Shown here: piece by piece, positions 15,345 to 24,869 of the stretch
Position numbering within the stretch: the first letter of the stretch is position 1
How the letters are laid out: every line of letters begins with the position of its first letter
Source: an uncultured Flavobacteriales bacterium
GTDB lineage: Bacteria; Bacteroidota; Bacteroidia; Flavobacteriales_D; Parvicellaceae
NCBI GenBank assembly: GCA_943788115.1
Contig: CALSPA010000027.1
Coordinates: 1 to 32,194 of the forward strand
Length of the DNA: 32,194 nt
Direction of reading: 5' to 3'
Notes under the pieces: generated by a model
Told to the model about the DNA's origin: nothing
Databases searched by the model: none
Seen by the model: only the letters and a program-made list of their open reading frames with translations
Position numbers and translations under genes: made by a program

Positions 15345-18300
15345 TTATATCTTGTCTAGTTTAGGATAATAATTTAATAAACATTTATATGCTCTTTCAT
15401 TTTTACCAATTGCTATATATAGCTCTGCCTGGATAAGCCAATGATATTCAAATTCATATCCTAAAAACCTGAATCTTCTGACAGATTTTAATAATGCCTT
15501 TAAATTATTAGTTTGATTACTCTTAGATTCTAATTTAATTTGATCTCTCCATTCGCATGCACCATCAGTTTCTAAATCCGAATACATATGGATAAATATA
15601 CAATTTTGGAAAAATGTTAAATAGTATTTTTCATCCATTTTTGAGTCACCATATAATATTGTCTGCTTATCTGATTCTGAATTCACAAGAATTTTATTTG
15701 GTGTGGAAGTATTATGTATTTTTTTTTCCAAATTATTAATCTCTATTTTTAAATCAGAGTCATATTTGTGTATTAAATTTTTTTCTTGTTTTTTAATATT
15801 GTTAATGAATATTAAACTTTCATTTTCATTTTTCTTATTTATTAGGTTTGAAAAATCAAGCACTTCACTACATAGTTTATAAGCTTCTACATCTATTTTA
15901 TCTTTAATTTCTTCAGCTAATTTATTTTTTTTCAAAGGTAAAAGCTCTTTGTATATTTTTAAATATAAAGAAGACTTTTCAAATTGAACTTTAATATTTT
16001 TACATAAATCTAGGCATTTAGATAAATAAGATTTTGCTTTATGACTATGCGTTTCATTTGCTTTATATGATTCGAAATAAAATAGTGCTTTAAAATAGTC
16101 ATTGTGTATTTTTCGAGAAATATCAGTTGCATTTTTATAATCATTTACACCTAAGAGATATTTACAATAATAAAAATAGATCATAGATTTTAGTCTAACC
16201 GATGAATCACATATTTTATCTTCAATCAATTTAATTGCTTTATTAGTTTTACCTGAAAGCAATAAAAGATAACCTAAATCAAAAAAACTTTCCTCTTTAT
16301 TGTATTGATCAATATTAGGGATTAGCGAAAGGATAAAACCTCTTCTTTCTATTTCTACAAAGTCAAAAAATAAATTTTTAAATAGAACAATCATACTATA
16401 TGATTCATCCCATTCACAAATATAATTTGACAACTGTTTATTTTCATATTTTCTATCGACAGGATTGTACAATACAAAACCAGACATTAAAAAGTTTTCA
16501 ATTTCGTTTAAAAATATATTTAAATAAAAATTAAAACATTTAAGAAAATACTCTGCCTGATTTTTATCATTCCACTTTAACATTAGTTTATATAGATAAA
16601 GAGATGAACAAATCCTATCACCAAAATCATTAATTAAATTAACTCCATTGCAAGCAGATGTTTTTTCATCATATATTTGAAAATTTAAATCTATAAATCT
16701 TGAAACTTTGGTTATTTTGGGGCCAATTTTATTAATGTAATACTCTAACAAGGACGAATCTTGCAAATCAGATAGCTTTTTGTATGTTATATTATCCAGT
16801 AGATCGTCATGAATAGACATTAAATGGGGTTGGAAGTAAGCTTTTTTTAGATTCTCCAGGTTTCGTTTCAAATATTCTGAATCAGAATCAAAACTATTTT
16901 CGATTAAATCAATTAAATACTTTATTAGGTCATTATACTTTTTGGTATAGTTGTTTTTGTTTCCAATATGAGACCTTACTGTAATTATGTTAAATAAAAA
17001 CTCATTTAATTTAGGGATTGAGTCGAATTTTACTGAGTCATATTTAATTAAAATATATTCTAAAAATAGATCAATTTGACTTATTGTGATATGCTCCTTA
17101 ATTTTGTGTGATAATATTTCTACTACAAATTCTAAATCGTAATTATCTAAAACCTGGTTCGTTTTATGAATGTTTTTGTCAAAGTTGAGAGTTAATAATT
17201 CTGAAATAAAAGTTATTTCTTTATTCCTAAAAAAAACAGCTAAATCTTGATTAATAAATTTACTGTATGTATTTTCTTTGATGAATTTATCTAAAAAGAA
17301 AGTTGATTTTATTTTATTACCATTCTTAAAGTATTTTATGATATTTTTTTGGTTGATTAAATAATAATTCCAGAAAAATGGTTTTGAAAAAAAACTGTCA
17401 TTAGAAGAAAGAAGATCATCTTGATGCTTTCCATCACCCAGAAAATCCCATATTTCACGTATACCTTTTACATTATACCCCTCAAAACCGAATCTTTTTA
17501 GATACTTTTCAACTAAATTGACGGTGCTTGAATTTGAAATTGAGAGAGTATGATCAATTTTAAATTCATTAACAATATTTTCAAAATACTGAAAATATTT
17601 GTCTAAGTTAATTTCTTGAATATCATCTTCTATTAAGCCTTTTATATGGTTCAAATAATGATTGAAAAAACTGAAAAAATTATCATCAACTCTGAAAATG
17701 TCCTCTTTATTCTTTATTAGAATATAGTTTTCAATTGAATTTTCATGATTTATATTTATCTCGTGTTTCAATAATGTCAGAAGATTAGCAAGTAAAGGCT
17801 CTATTAATTTGTCATCTTCTTCTGAAATTAATTTGAATAAAATTTTTAACCCTGAATTAAACAACTCACTAATGTTTCCAATTTCATTTTCACTATCAGA
17901 CTCGGCAGTATAATTTAAAATCAGTGATACTTTGTTTTCAAATGCTTTGTTAAAATAGTCTAACGATTTATTTATTTTATTCCCCTCAAGTAAAAAATAA
18001 ATTTCAGATAAATATGAAAGCGCAGTAGCTTCATGTGCTTTGTGGAAGTTTGATTCTCTTGTAATAGCTTCAGATTTTTCCAATATTGAGCTCTTTAAAT
18101 CCGCAGTTATAAGAAATTCAGAGTCGATGATTTTAATGAAATGCCTTAATTGATTAAATATATTGTCTTTTAATTTATACGTTTTAATTAAATCTTTTGA
18201 CAATTTTAAACGCTCAATAAACTCCCATTTTAAATTATATTTAATATTCCTTTTCTTGGATTCTTCAAATAGTATTTTGTTTAATTGTAAACAGGACTTA

Positions 18301-19787
18301 AAATAGTTGTTAATAGTATCTTCTGATGATGGATGAATATTTTGATTGATTACAAGAGAAATTATTTCCTTATCACCAGGTAGGGAATAATATATATTAT
18401 CACCGTAATTCTCGTTTCTTATTAGATTTCTTTCAGAAAGTGTATTTTTATTAAAGTGATAGCTTAAAATTTTCAATAAATCATCTTTCTTTTTATAAGA
18501 TGGGGGGGATAGATCAACTAGATGAGCTAAATCAATCAAATCAACTTTATTGATTTGTATATATTTAGCGGATTCAACAAAAGATTCCATAAAATAATTA
18601 TCAATAAGTGAAGTCTTTTGATCCTCATCCTTATTTTCCTTTTTGTATGACAATAATTTTTCTGAATATTGTGAAGACATCTTATTTCTCTCTTGATCAT
18701 CACATATTAAATTATTAAAGTTAATATTAAACTGCCAGAGACATGAATCATCAATTCCAATTTCTTTAAGCTTGCAATGGTAAATAAACATTAATATAGT
18801 CGGTAATGTTATACTTTTTTCAATTCCTATTTCATCTAATTCATCTTGTTCAAAGTAACTTGACCAATTTAGAATTTCAATATTCCCATTGAAATTACTT
18901 ATCAAATCTTTTACACTGTTAATCAAAAAACTACAAGCATCTTTAACAAAGATCTCATCCTTTAGCCCACCGATTGTTAAATCATGAATAAGAAGCATTG
19001 ATAATTTATATCGAAGATGAATATCTATTTTTTCAAGTCTATTTATGGCTAAAATATACTCCCCTGAAAAAATGAATTCTATTATTGACTCATAATCTGA
19101 CTGCTCCAGCTGGTGAATTTTTAAACTATTGATAGTAGAAACTAATGATCGCACTTCATCATGCCTTCTCGCTCCCTCCATTATCCCATACTGAATCACC
19201 GCTTTTGACTCCACTTGTATTCCTTTGATGCCTCTAACCTGTCTTGGCCATAGGTCTTCCCTATTCACAAAAGCATGTAATCGCTTGTAGTTATTCTCTA
19301 ACTGTGATTCTACAGCCATATGGGTGCTTAAATGCTCTAAAGCATATAATTCAGACTCTTCTCCAACAGAACTCTCTAAAGACTGCTCTAAGTATGCTAT
19401 AAGCTGCTCATTAATCTCTTGAACCTCGTGATCACTTAGCTTTTGAATTAAGTAAGAACGTAGCCTATCGTGAAACAAGACATACTTTCCAGGCTCTGGT
19501 GAGTTGAACCATTTGGAATAAGTGTCTATAAGGGCTTTTGTGGAATCGGTATTCTCCTTTAAAACCTCACTGACAAACTCACTAGAAACGGCCTTTTTAA
19601 GTAAAGCCCAAAGACATAGACGTCTTAGAGTGGAACTACGCTGAGAGATTGGAATATCAGAAGAAAACTCCTTCTCAAATAATCCAATAAAACCATGGGG
19701 AAGTGAAGAAGCATTATCTGAACTTAGTGAACCACGACCTAACTCATCATAAACATAACGAAGATAAGTAGGCTCTAGTTTGTTCAT
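15345..19787 (-). CDS. Large STAND-type protein: winged helix plus helical repeats, no ATPase domain
   Basis: The product has 1480 residues from ATG 19787 (MNKLEPTYLRY), preferred because the fragment at 10277 starts at the same place; an ATG at 19817 would add ten. The first 240 residues resemble the post-ATPase part of STAND proteins: a helical winged-helix section (RRLCLWALLKKAVSSEFV) then KYVLFHDRLRSYLIQKL, the HDxxRxYL signature after the winged helix. The rest is helical-repeat sequence (TPR/ARM-like), probably recognising a trigger. The ATPase half is encoded separately (10289-11817). Base composition changes inside the gene near 19080: 28 of 60 bases are G or C at 19201-19260 but 10 of 60 at 17281-17340, so the gene may be a fusion of a conserved N-part and a foreign repeat region. 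The frame is intact over 4.4 kb. Confidence 0.7.
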   Translation of the reverse strand: MNKLEPTYLRYVYDELGRGSLSSDNASSLPHGFIGLFEKEFSSDIPISQRSSTLRRLCLWALLKKAVSSEFVSEVLKENTDSTKALIDTYSKWFNSPEPGKYVLFHDRLRSYLIQKLSDHEVQEINEQLIAYLEQSLESSVGEESELYALEHLSTHMAVESQLENNYKRLHAFVNREDLWPRQVRGIKGIQVESKAVIQYGIMEGARRHDEVRSLVSTINSLKIHQLEQSDYESIIEFIFSGEYILAINRLEKIDIHLRYKLSMLLIHDLTIGGLKDEIFVKDACSFLINSVKDLISNFNGNIEILNWSSYFEQDELDEIGIEKSITLPTILMFIYHCKLKEIGIDDSCLWQFNINFNNLICDDQERNKMSSQYSEKLLSYKKENKDEDQKTSLIDNYFMESFVESAKYIQINKVDLIDLAHLVDLSPPSYKKKDDLLKILSYHFNKNTLSERNLIRNENYGDNIYYSLPGDKEIISLVINQNIHPSSEDTINNYFKSCLQLNKILFEESKKRNIKYNLKWEFIERLKLSKDLIKTYKLKDNIFNQLRHFIKIIDSEFLITADLKSSILEKSEAITRESNFHKAHEATALSYLSEIYFLLEGNKINKSLDYFNKAFENKVSLILNYTAESDSENEIGNISELFNSGLKILFKLISEEDDKLIEPLLANLLTLLKHEININHENSIENYILIKNKEDIFRVDDNFFSFFNHYLNHIKGLIEDDIQEINLDKYFQYFENIVNEFKIDHTLSISNSSTVNLVEKYLKRFGFEGYNVKGIREIWDFLGDGKHQDDLLSSNDSFFSKPFFWNYYLINQKNIIKYFKNGNKIKSTFFLDKFIKENTYSKFINQDLAVFFRNKEITFISELLTLNFDKNIHKTNQVLDNYDLEFVVEILSHKIKEHITISQIDLFLEYILIKYDSVKFDSIPKLNEFLFNIITVRSHIGNKNNYTKKYNDLIKYLIDLIENSFDSDSEYLKRNLENLKKAYFQPHLMSIHDDLLDNITYKKLSDLQDSSLLEYYINKIGPKITKVSRFIDLNFQIYDEKTSACNGVNLINDFGDRICSSLYLYKLMLKWNDKNQAEYFLKCFNFYLNIFLNEIENFLMSGFVLYNPVDRKYENKQLSNYICEWDESYSMIVLFKNLFFDFVEIERRGFILSLIPNIDQYNKEESFFDLGYLLLLSGKTNKAIKLIEDKICDSSVRLKSMIYFYYCKYLLGVNDYKNATDISRKIHNDYFKALFYFESYKANETHSHKAKSYLSKCLDLCKNIKVQFEKSSLYLKIYKELLPLKKNKLAEEIKDKIDVEAYKLCSEVLDFSNLINKKNENESLIFINNIKKQEKNLIHKYDSDLKIEINNLEKKIHNTSTPNKILVNSESDKQTILYGDSKMDEKYYLTFFQNCIFIHMYSDLETDGACEWRDQIKLESKSNQTNNLKALLKSVRRFRFLGYEFEYHWLIQAELYIAIGKNERAYKCLLNYYPKLDKI

Positions 19788-19880
19788 AATAGTATATATT
19801 TTTTCTTTAAACTTCAAAACAATTAAATAATTAATAACACAATTAAAGAAGGGTAACAGAACTATTATAAATCTAATAGA

Positions 19881-21018
19881 TTATTCTATTCCTATGATTT
19901 CTCTAATTCCCTCTATATGAAGAGGAGTCTCTAATAATGCAATTACTGATATACATAAGAGTAAAAATTGTTGCTTGCTCTGCTGTTTTTCATTAATTTG
20001 ATCTTGCCAAAGTATCTAAGTCGTGAACGAATAAATTCAATGTCATCATTTAACTCTAAAGAATTCGATATCCCATTATTCAACTCATTAGGAAGAAAAT
20101 TATATGATATTTTTTTTAAATAATACTTATTAAAAACAGTCATTAAACTCTTTTCTTTTTTTGATTGGGTCTGAAGTGAAATCATTTAGTATGACTTGAA
20201 ATGAAGATTTTAGATATAAATTATACACATAAACAGAAAAATAAATAGTATTCCAAGTTTTGAATGTGTAATGGATCTTGACTATTATAATTATCGTGGC
20301 CAATCACTGTAAACGAATTTAAAAGAGCTAAGCATTCATAATTATTAAATAATGAAATCTTTTTAGCTAAAACTTTATTTAAATATTCATCAGAAGGGGC
20401 ATCAATAGATTTATTACTTATTGTGTTAATTTTTGATGAAGTTCCTAGCTCATACAAAAGGTTATCTCGTGAAAAAGAATCATTTTTAAAATCTAAAATA
20501 AGATAGTTTTTATAACGACTCCCTGAATACTCATAAAAAGAATCTTTTTCAGCATTAAAAGAGGTTTCTAAAATTTCCTTGAAAATGAAATCGTCTAAAA
20601 AATATTCCTCTTCTTTGAAAATTATTTTACATTTTTTATTTTTTAATTCATTGGTTATATCTGATAAAGCTAAAATTGATTTATCTAAAACATCATATTC
20701 TAGTGAGAAAATAGCAGTTTGATTCTCTTTAAATGAATCATTAAACAAGAAGATTTGAACTTGATTTATTATTACTTTATCTTCTTTTGAAACAAGAGTA
20801 AGTTCGTGTTTAAAATTTTTAGTGAATGTAGAAACTCCAAAACCGTTATTTTCAAAAATTAAATTGACGTACTCATTGTAATAACTATTCTTTAAGAAGA
20901 TTTTTGTTTCAGAGTCTAATTTTTGAAGTGAGAAACCCGAATTAATTAGTTGAGAATCATAGTTTTTTTTATGTTCAAAAAACCCAATTGTTTTAAACAA
21001 GACATTTTGCGCGATCAT
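19881..21018 (-). pseudogene. Membrane-tethered hypothetical protein, first gene of the STAND operon, three frameshifts
   Basis: Frames 21018-20221 and 20185-19943, and a tail to TAA 19881, join into about 378 residues if one base is removed in the T5/A5 run near 20235, one removed in the A7 run near 20160, and one added at TTTGG near 20010. The joined end reads ELNDDIEFIRSRLRYFWQDQ, then a helix FLLLCISVIALLETPL and a short tail, so the protein is anchored at its C-terminus. The N-terminal 265 residues are beta-rich and not recognised. It could be the upstream sensor or a membrane effector of the operon. The family is unknown; the reconstruction rests on smooth frame continuity. Confidence 0.55.
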
Positions 21019-21338
21019 GTTATCTCTTTATAGTTTATTAAATATAATGATATTACAATAAAGTAAATTTTAAATAACTGTAGTTAATGTTTTTGATGAG
21101 TTCGAAAAACATTTTTTTAGTCACTTTTGACTCGTTTTTAGCGTTTTTTGATCAATTTTAAGTGATTTTACCTTTTTTTGTGTTTTTAAACACTTTTTCA
21201 GAGTATTAGCATTAAAAATAAAATTTATTAGTAATTCCCGCTTCTAACCCTTGATTTTATTCAGGTTATATAGGTTCTGATCACCCCTTTGTTTGGGGGT
21301 TAAAAAATAACTGTGGGGGTAATCACCTTCTTCTGTTT
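21019..21338. other. 320-bp AT-rich gap upstream of the STAND operon
   Basis: There is no ORF. It should hold the promoter of the leftward operon starting at 21018 and the 3' flank of the DUF3987 gene. Short hairpins are visible: AGTCA/TGACT near 21119-21133, GTGTT/AACAC near 21179-21193, and ACCCC/GGGGGT at about 21283-21300. None has a T run on the strand that would terminate the DUF3987 transcript, so no terminator is called. Confidence 0.5.
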
Positions 21339-22907
21339 CTATGAAGTACGTTTATTATATAGACCATGCTTTTGCTTTATGATTAAACCTTGCTCAACGA
21401 ATGTTTTAAGATAGGCGTCTGCAGTTCTTGAAGGAACTCCAATTTCCTCTGCAATAGCTATAGCTCTTTTTCTATCAAATTCTTTAGGAAGCACATTCAG
21501 AAAATTAGACTGTTTAGATTTTGGAGATTTATTTGACTTAGACATTCGTTTTAGTTGTTCAAGTGAGTTTCCTAAAAACACCTCTGTTATTAGTTTAAGA
21601 CTTAGGTCAAAAAACTTGTCTGAACATATAATTTTATCATCATTTGATTCTATAGCTGATAAAGTCATAGCAACCTTATAAGTCATTAATCCATGTCTAA
21701 ATAAAACACTAACAGCCTCTTCCTGACAGTTATTCTTTTTCATGGTTTTTAGGATATTTCTGAAAGTGTCATCAAGTTTTTTTCCTTGTTTTTGAGTTAA
21801 TGAAAATATTCTTTCTTTATTATTATTTTGATTAGTATAAAAAGATTGCCCTAGTTTGTATAAAATTACATCCATGGAATCATCGATTTCTTGAGTATAA
21901 GTAGTCCTCCATTCATAGGGAACGGAAAAGACATAGAATAAAAATCTACTGTAAAGACCGTCTTCAGAATTCGGGATTAAACTGTTTACTTGATCTGGAG
22001 TTCCTGTTGTTAGAAAAGAAAATCTAGAATTTGAAATTTCAGTAAGCTCGTCATCTGTTTTTCTTGTTCTAGAAATATCCTCATGATGAAAGTTCTTTCT
22101 TAAAACAGGTGAAAACCCACCCCATTCTTGTTTATTAGCTCCCGATATAGTATCTGCCTCTGTTTCAAAAACACAGCCCTTGCCTTTATTTTCTCCAATA
22201 TGACCAATAAGACTAGCTTCTGAAGTGTCTCCAGGAAAGAAAAACATAAGTTGTCCGGGTTTTTTGGGTTCTTCTATGCTTTCTGTTTTTTTAGATTTTT
22301 TATTTTTGTCATATTCCGATTTAGCTATTCGATATTCCTTCATTAATTCTTGAGAGCTCATTTTAAGCTGTTCATGATAATCTTTTCCAAAAACCTTAGC
22401 GTATTTGGCTGCACTTTTACCACTTGCTGCATTTGCTACAATAAATGAATATAGATTAGGGTAAACTATTTTTTTGTCGTAAGACCCTTTAACATTGTTA
22501 AAATATCCACTCAAAACAGTTATTGATGCAATTAGAAAAACATCTCTTTCTCTATCATTAAAATGATCACATGCTTCTTTTAATACTTGTGGTAAATCAT
22601 TATATAACTCATCACTAATTAATGGAGATTGTAAAGTTTTAAAATCAAAGGTTGCAGTATTGCAATATTGCAATATTGCAAATTCGCAAGAGTTCCTTTT
22701 ATATGCATTTCTTACTGTACGTTCAATTTCATTATAGGTGAAATCAGACTCCGAAAATTTTGCAATATAATCTATTGATTCGCCCTTGTTAACCCCTAGT
22801 TTGTTTGTATTACATGCATAAGTGTATGTAAACACATTTCTTGATCCGCTGGTAAATGTTAAAATGTTAGAGGTATAATTATAGGCATCTTCTGGAGTAT
22901 ACTGCAT
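21339..22907 (-). CDS. DUF3987-family P-loop protein (element replication module)
   Basis: The 522-residue protein follows the BT4734-type gene, the usual pair on Bacteroidota islands. The first 90 residues form a small primase-associated helical part (EIERTVRNAYKRN). The DUF3987 ATPase follows with Walker A ANAASGKSAAK (K164, S165) and an acidic GCVFETEADTIS Walker B-like segment; a C-terminal winged-helix-like end (KRAIAIAEEIGVPSRTADAYL) may bind DNA. It probably acts with the upstream gene as a helicase/primase pair for element replication; that role is from context. An 8-bp tandem repeat, TATTGCAA three times at 22658-22681, lies inside the frame. Confidence 0.82.
   Translation of the reverse strand: MQYTPEDAYNYTSNILTFTSGSRNVFTYTYACNTNKLGVNKGESIDYIAKFSESDFTYNEIERTVRNAYKRNSCEFAILQYCNTATFDFKTLQSPLISDELYNDLPQVLKEACDHFNDRERDVFLIASITVLSGYFNNVKGSYDKKIVYPNLYSFIVANAASGKSAAKYAKVFGKDYHEQLKMSSQELMKEYRIAKSEYDKNKKSKKTESIEEPKKPGQLMFFFPGDTSEASLIGHIGENKGKGCVFETEADTISGANKQEWGGFSPVLRKNFHHEDISRTRKTDDELTEISNSRFSFLTTGTPDQVNSLIPNSEDGLYSRFLFYVFSVPYEWRTTYTQEIDDSMDVILYKLGQSFYTNQNNNKERIFSLTQKQGKKLDDTFRNILKTMKKNNCQEEAVSVLFRHGLMTYKVAMTLSAIESNDDKIICSDKFFDLSLKLITEVFLGNSLEQLKRMSKSNKSPKSKQSNFLNVLPKEFDRKRAIAIAEEIGVPSRTADAYLKTFVEQGLIIKQKHGLYNKRTS
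22658..22681. repeat. TATTGCAA x3 tandem repeat inside the DUF3987 gene
   Basis: Three perfect 8-bp units sit inside the coding frame (residues about 76-84, AILQYCNT). Gain or loss of one unit would shift the frame near the start of the protein. Confidence 0.85.
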
Positions 22908-22923
22908 AGGTATTTCTCTTGGT

Positions 22924-23478
22924 TTAATTATATTCCATCACATCAAACACAATCGATGATTTATTTAAATATAAACTAGCATCACTTGACGCATAGCAAA
23001 GTCTTGTAACGTCCTTAACCGACTTATCTGATACTATTCCAGCACAAGTATCATAAAGGTGTTTAAGTTTATTAAAAGACTCCTCATGACTCTCTAATGT
23101 TGAATTGGTTTTGATAAAAACCTTAACTCCTTTTCCACTTGGACTAATAAAAGCACAAAAAGTAGTTTCAAGTTTTGAGACCTCATCTTTTAATTGTTCT
23201 GGATTATTGACTCTATCATAATCCAAATGAATAAGCCCATTATAGTCCATTACATTTTCTTTAATTCTTCTATCATTAAAAGTTGCAGAAACAGTAAACG
23301 AAGGTAGACTCTCTTTTAATAAATTTATTTTTGCTTTATCATTAGCACTTCTAATCTCTTCAATTTTCTCTTTTAATACACCATTCTTTATTTTCTCAAA
23401 TACATCAGAAATATCTCTAATATCTTTCATATTAGGATCCTTTATTTTTTTTAAAACATTTACATTATATTTTTTCAT
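22924..23478 (-). CDS. BT4734/VirE N-terminal domain protein (primase-like)
   Basis: The 184-residue protein carries the BT4734-like VirE_N domain: VSATFNDRR, MDYNGLIHLDYDRVNN, FCAFISPSGKGVKVFIKT, and VSDKSVKDVTRLCYASSDASL near the end. The conserved D-x-D pair in HLDYDR and the later SDKSxKDxxRLCYASxD motif fit a catalytic or nucleotide-binding core related to archaeo-eukaryotic primases. It ends 16 bp before the DUF3987 gene and is cotranscribed with it. Such pairs are standard on flavobacterial and Bacteroides islands. Confidence 0.85.
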   Translation of the reverse strand: MKKYNVNVLKKIKDPNMKDIRDISDVFEKIKNGVLKEKIEEIRSANDKAKINLLKESLPSFTVSATFNDRRIKENVMDYNGLIHLDYDRVNNPEQLKDEVSKLETTFCAFISPSGKGVKVFIKTNSTLESHEESFNKLKHLYDTCAGIVSDKSVKDVTRLCYASSDASLYLNKSSIVFDVMEYN

Positions 23479-23481
23479 TGC

Positions 23482-23766
23482 TTAATTTTTAGAGGTTAAT
23501 TGGATTAAAGAATTCAATAGTTCTTCTTTCTTGTAGAACCTTTTACTCCCAATGCCATAGGCGGTAATTTTACCTTGGTTGGTCCATCTCCAAAGAGTAC
23601 TAGAATCGACTTTTAAAAGCATACAGGCTCCCTCTCTGGTGAGAAGCTCCTGATCAGGCAAATGATTAAATGGATTGTTTTTAATTACCTCTTTTAGGGA
23701 TTTCCCGATGAGGTCTCCGAGTTCTTCTTTAGAAAGAACATCGAAAATGATTTGATTATTCTTCAT
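23482..23766 (-). CDS. Excisionase-like helix-turn-helix DNA-binding protein
   Basis: The 94-residue protein starts at ATG 23766; a GTG directly before it is less likely. The C-terminal half is a MerR/Xis-type winged helix: LLTREGACMLLKVDSSTLWRW then TNQGKITAYGIGSKRFYKKE, the pattern of element excisionases and helix-turn-helix-17 proteins. It probably binds the element ends or the maintenance promoter and controls excision. It lies 3 bp before the BT4734-type gene. Confidence 0.85.
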   Translation of the reverse strand: MKNNQIIFDVLSKEELGDLIGKSLKEVIKNNPFNHLPDQELLTREGACMLLKVDSSTLWRWTNQGKITAYGIGSKRFYKKEELLNSLIQLTSKN

Positions 23767-23858
23767 CACTTAAATATTTATATTAAGCCACAAAGATTAT
23801 TTAGATAAAAAAATAAAAGTTTGGAAAATTAGGTGTGGATGGGTAAAAACCCATGTTT

Positions 23859-24701
23859 TTATTGAAAATTCTTAAAAACCTCATCAATTGCATCCTTGTG
23901 TTTAGGATTGTGAGACTTTGAATTATTTAAATTTTTCACTTTTAAGATTGTCCCTTTAGAGCTGTAGATTTTGTTTGTATAGGCAACCGATGTTATTGAA
24001 AGGTTATAGAAATAGAGCTTAAGTATTGTAAGTATATAATGGAAGGATCCATTATCAATATTTAAAATAATATCCTTGTCTGACTTTCCTATTAGAATAT
24101 CTACAAAATCTTTTGATAAACTGTCTTCTCTTAGAAAATCAATTTTAAGGTTCAAAGCTTTTACAAAATCATATACTTTGTTATCCCTGATGGTTATTTT
24201 TTTATTCTCCTTTACTTTTTTAACGACAGTAACATCATTTTTTGATTTATAATTATCAACCTGCTTAGGATTATTTATAACTGTTCTTATATTGCTGACA
24301 ATTTTTGAAAGAACAGCGACATAATACCGCAACCACAATTTTTTAAAAACTTTTTCATCTTTTGGATTAAGTTTTATGTTGTAATAGCGCCTGCTTATGG
24401 ATTCTTGTTCGTTATCAGTATTAAATGTATAATTCCAATCTTCTTTTTCTGAGTATTCACCCAGATTTATATTGTTTCCACATTTTGATTTGATAGCTTC
24501 ATCAAAATTATCAATTATACGTGCCAATATATTGAACTCAGCCTCAATCAAATTAACTTGAAAAGAATAACTATAAGGATCTAAATACTCATCAGGACAA
24601 TAAGTTTCTTCCAACCAAATAATTCTATTTACGCTAGTTTTATCGAGTTCCAGTCTATTTATTTGCAAGGAAAATGAAAGCAAATGATTTATATAATCCA
24701 T
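23859..24701 (-). CDS. RteC-like regulator of element excision or transfer
   Basis: The 280-residue soluble, helical protein matches RteC-family proteins in length and layout: an opening of paired helices (DYINHLLSFSLQINRLE), the pattern EFNILARIIDNFDEAI, a middle ISRRYYNIKLNPKDEKVFKK and a long C-terminal helical half. RteC proteins of Bacteroides elements switch on excision genes. The position between integrase and excisionase-like gene supports this. The call is by pattern and context rather than by a sharp motif. Confidence 0.65.
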   Translation of the reverse strand: MDYINHLLSFSLQINRLELDKTSVNRIIWLEETYCPDEYLDPYSYSFQVNLIEAEFNILARIIDNFDEAIKSKCGNNINLGEYSEKEDWNYTFNTDNEQESISRRYYNIKLNPKDEKVFKKLWLRYYVAVLSKIVSNIRTVINNPKQVDNYKSKNDVTVVKKVKENKKITIRDNKVYDFVKALNLKIDFLREDSLSKDFVDILIGKSDKDIILNIDNGSFHYILTILKLYFYNLSITSVAYTNKIYSSKGTILKVKNLNNSKSHNPKHKDAIDEVFKNFQ

Positions 24702-24727
24702 ATTTATTTAATTTTAAGGCGATATAA

Positions 24728-24862
24728 TTATTTTGTGAGAACCTCGGCCAAAGCCTCGCTCTGCTCTATAACACGATCTGCTTCCATTTTAGCAAGGTCT
24801 GGAGGATAGCCATACTTCATTAGAATTTTGCGTACAGTCAGCTCCCGTAGTTTCTTTTGCCA
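24728..24862 (-). pseudogene. hsdR: Relic: last 44 codons of a type I restriction HsdR gene
   Basis: The frame reads WQKKLRELTVRKILMKYGYP, then PDLAKMEADRVIEQSEALAE and ends VLTK with TAA at 24728-24730. VRxxLxKYGYPPDL with a VxEQAE-like helix is the conserved end of HsdR subunits. Nothing else of the gene remains, and codon and base use are richer in G and C than the neighbours. It is the last piece of a restriction system that once lay in this or an earlier element. Confidence 0.75.
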
Positions 24863-24869
24863 ATTTATT

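Noticed and set aside
10289..21018. Plain sequencing error as the full explanation of the frame breaks
   Set aside because: Two AT-rich genes of 6.4 kb between the broken ones and the other long genes have no breaks; it remains possible for single sites.
21282..21300. Terminator of the DUF3987 gene
   Set aside because: The ACCCC/GGGGGT hairpin is short and lacks a T run on the leftward strand.
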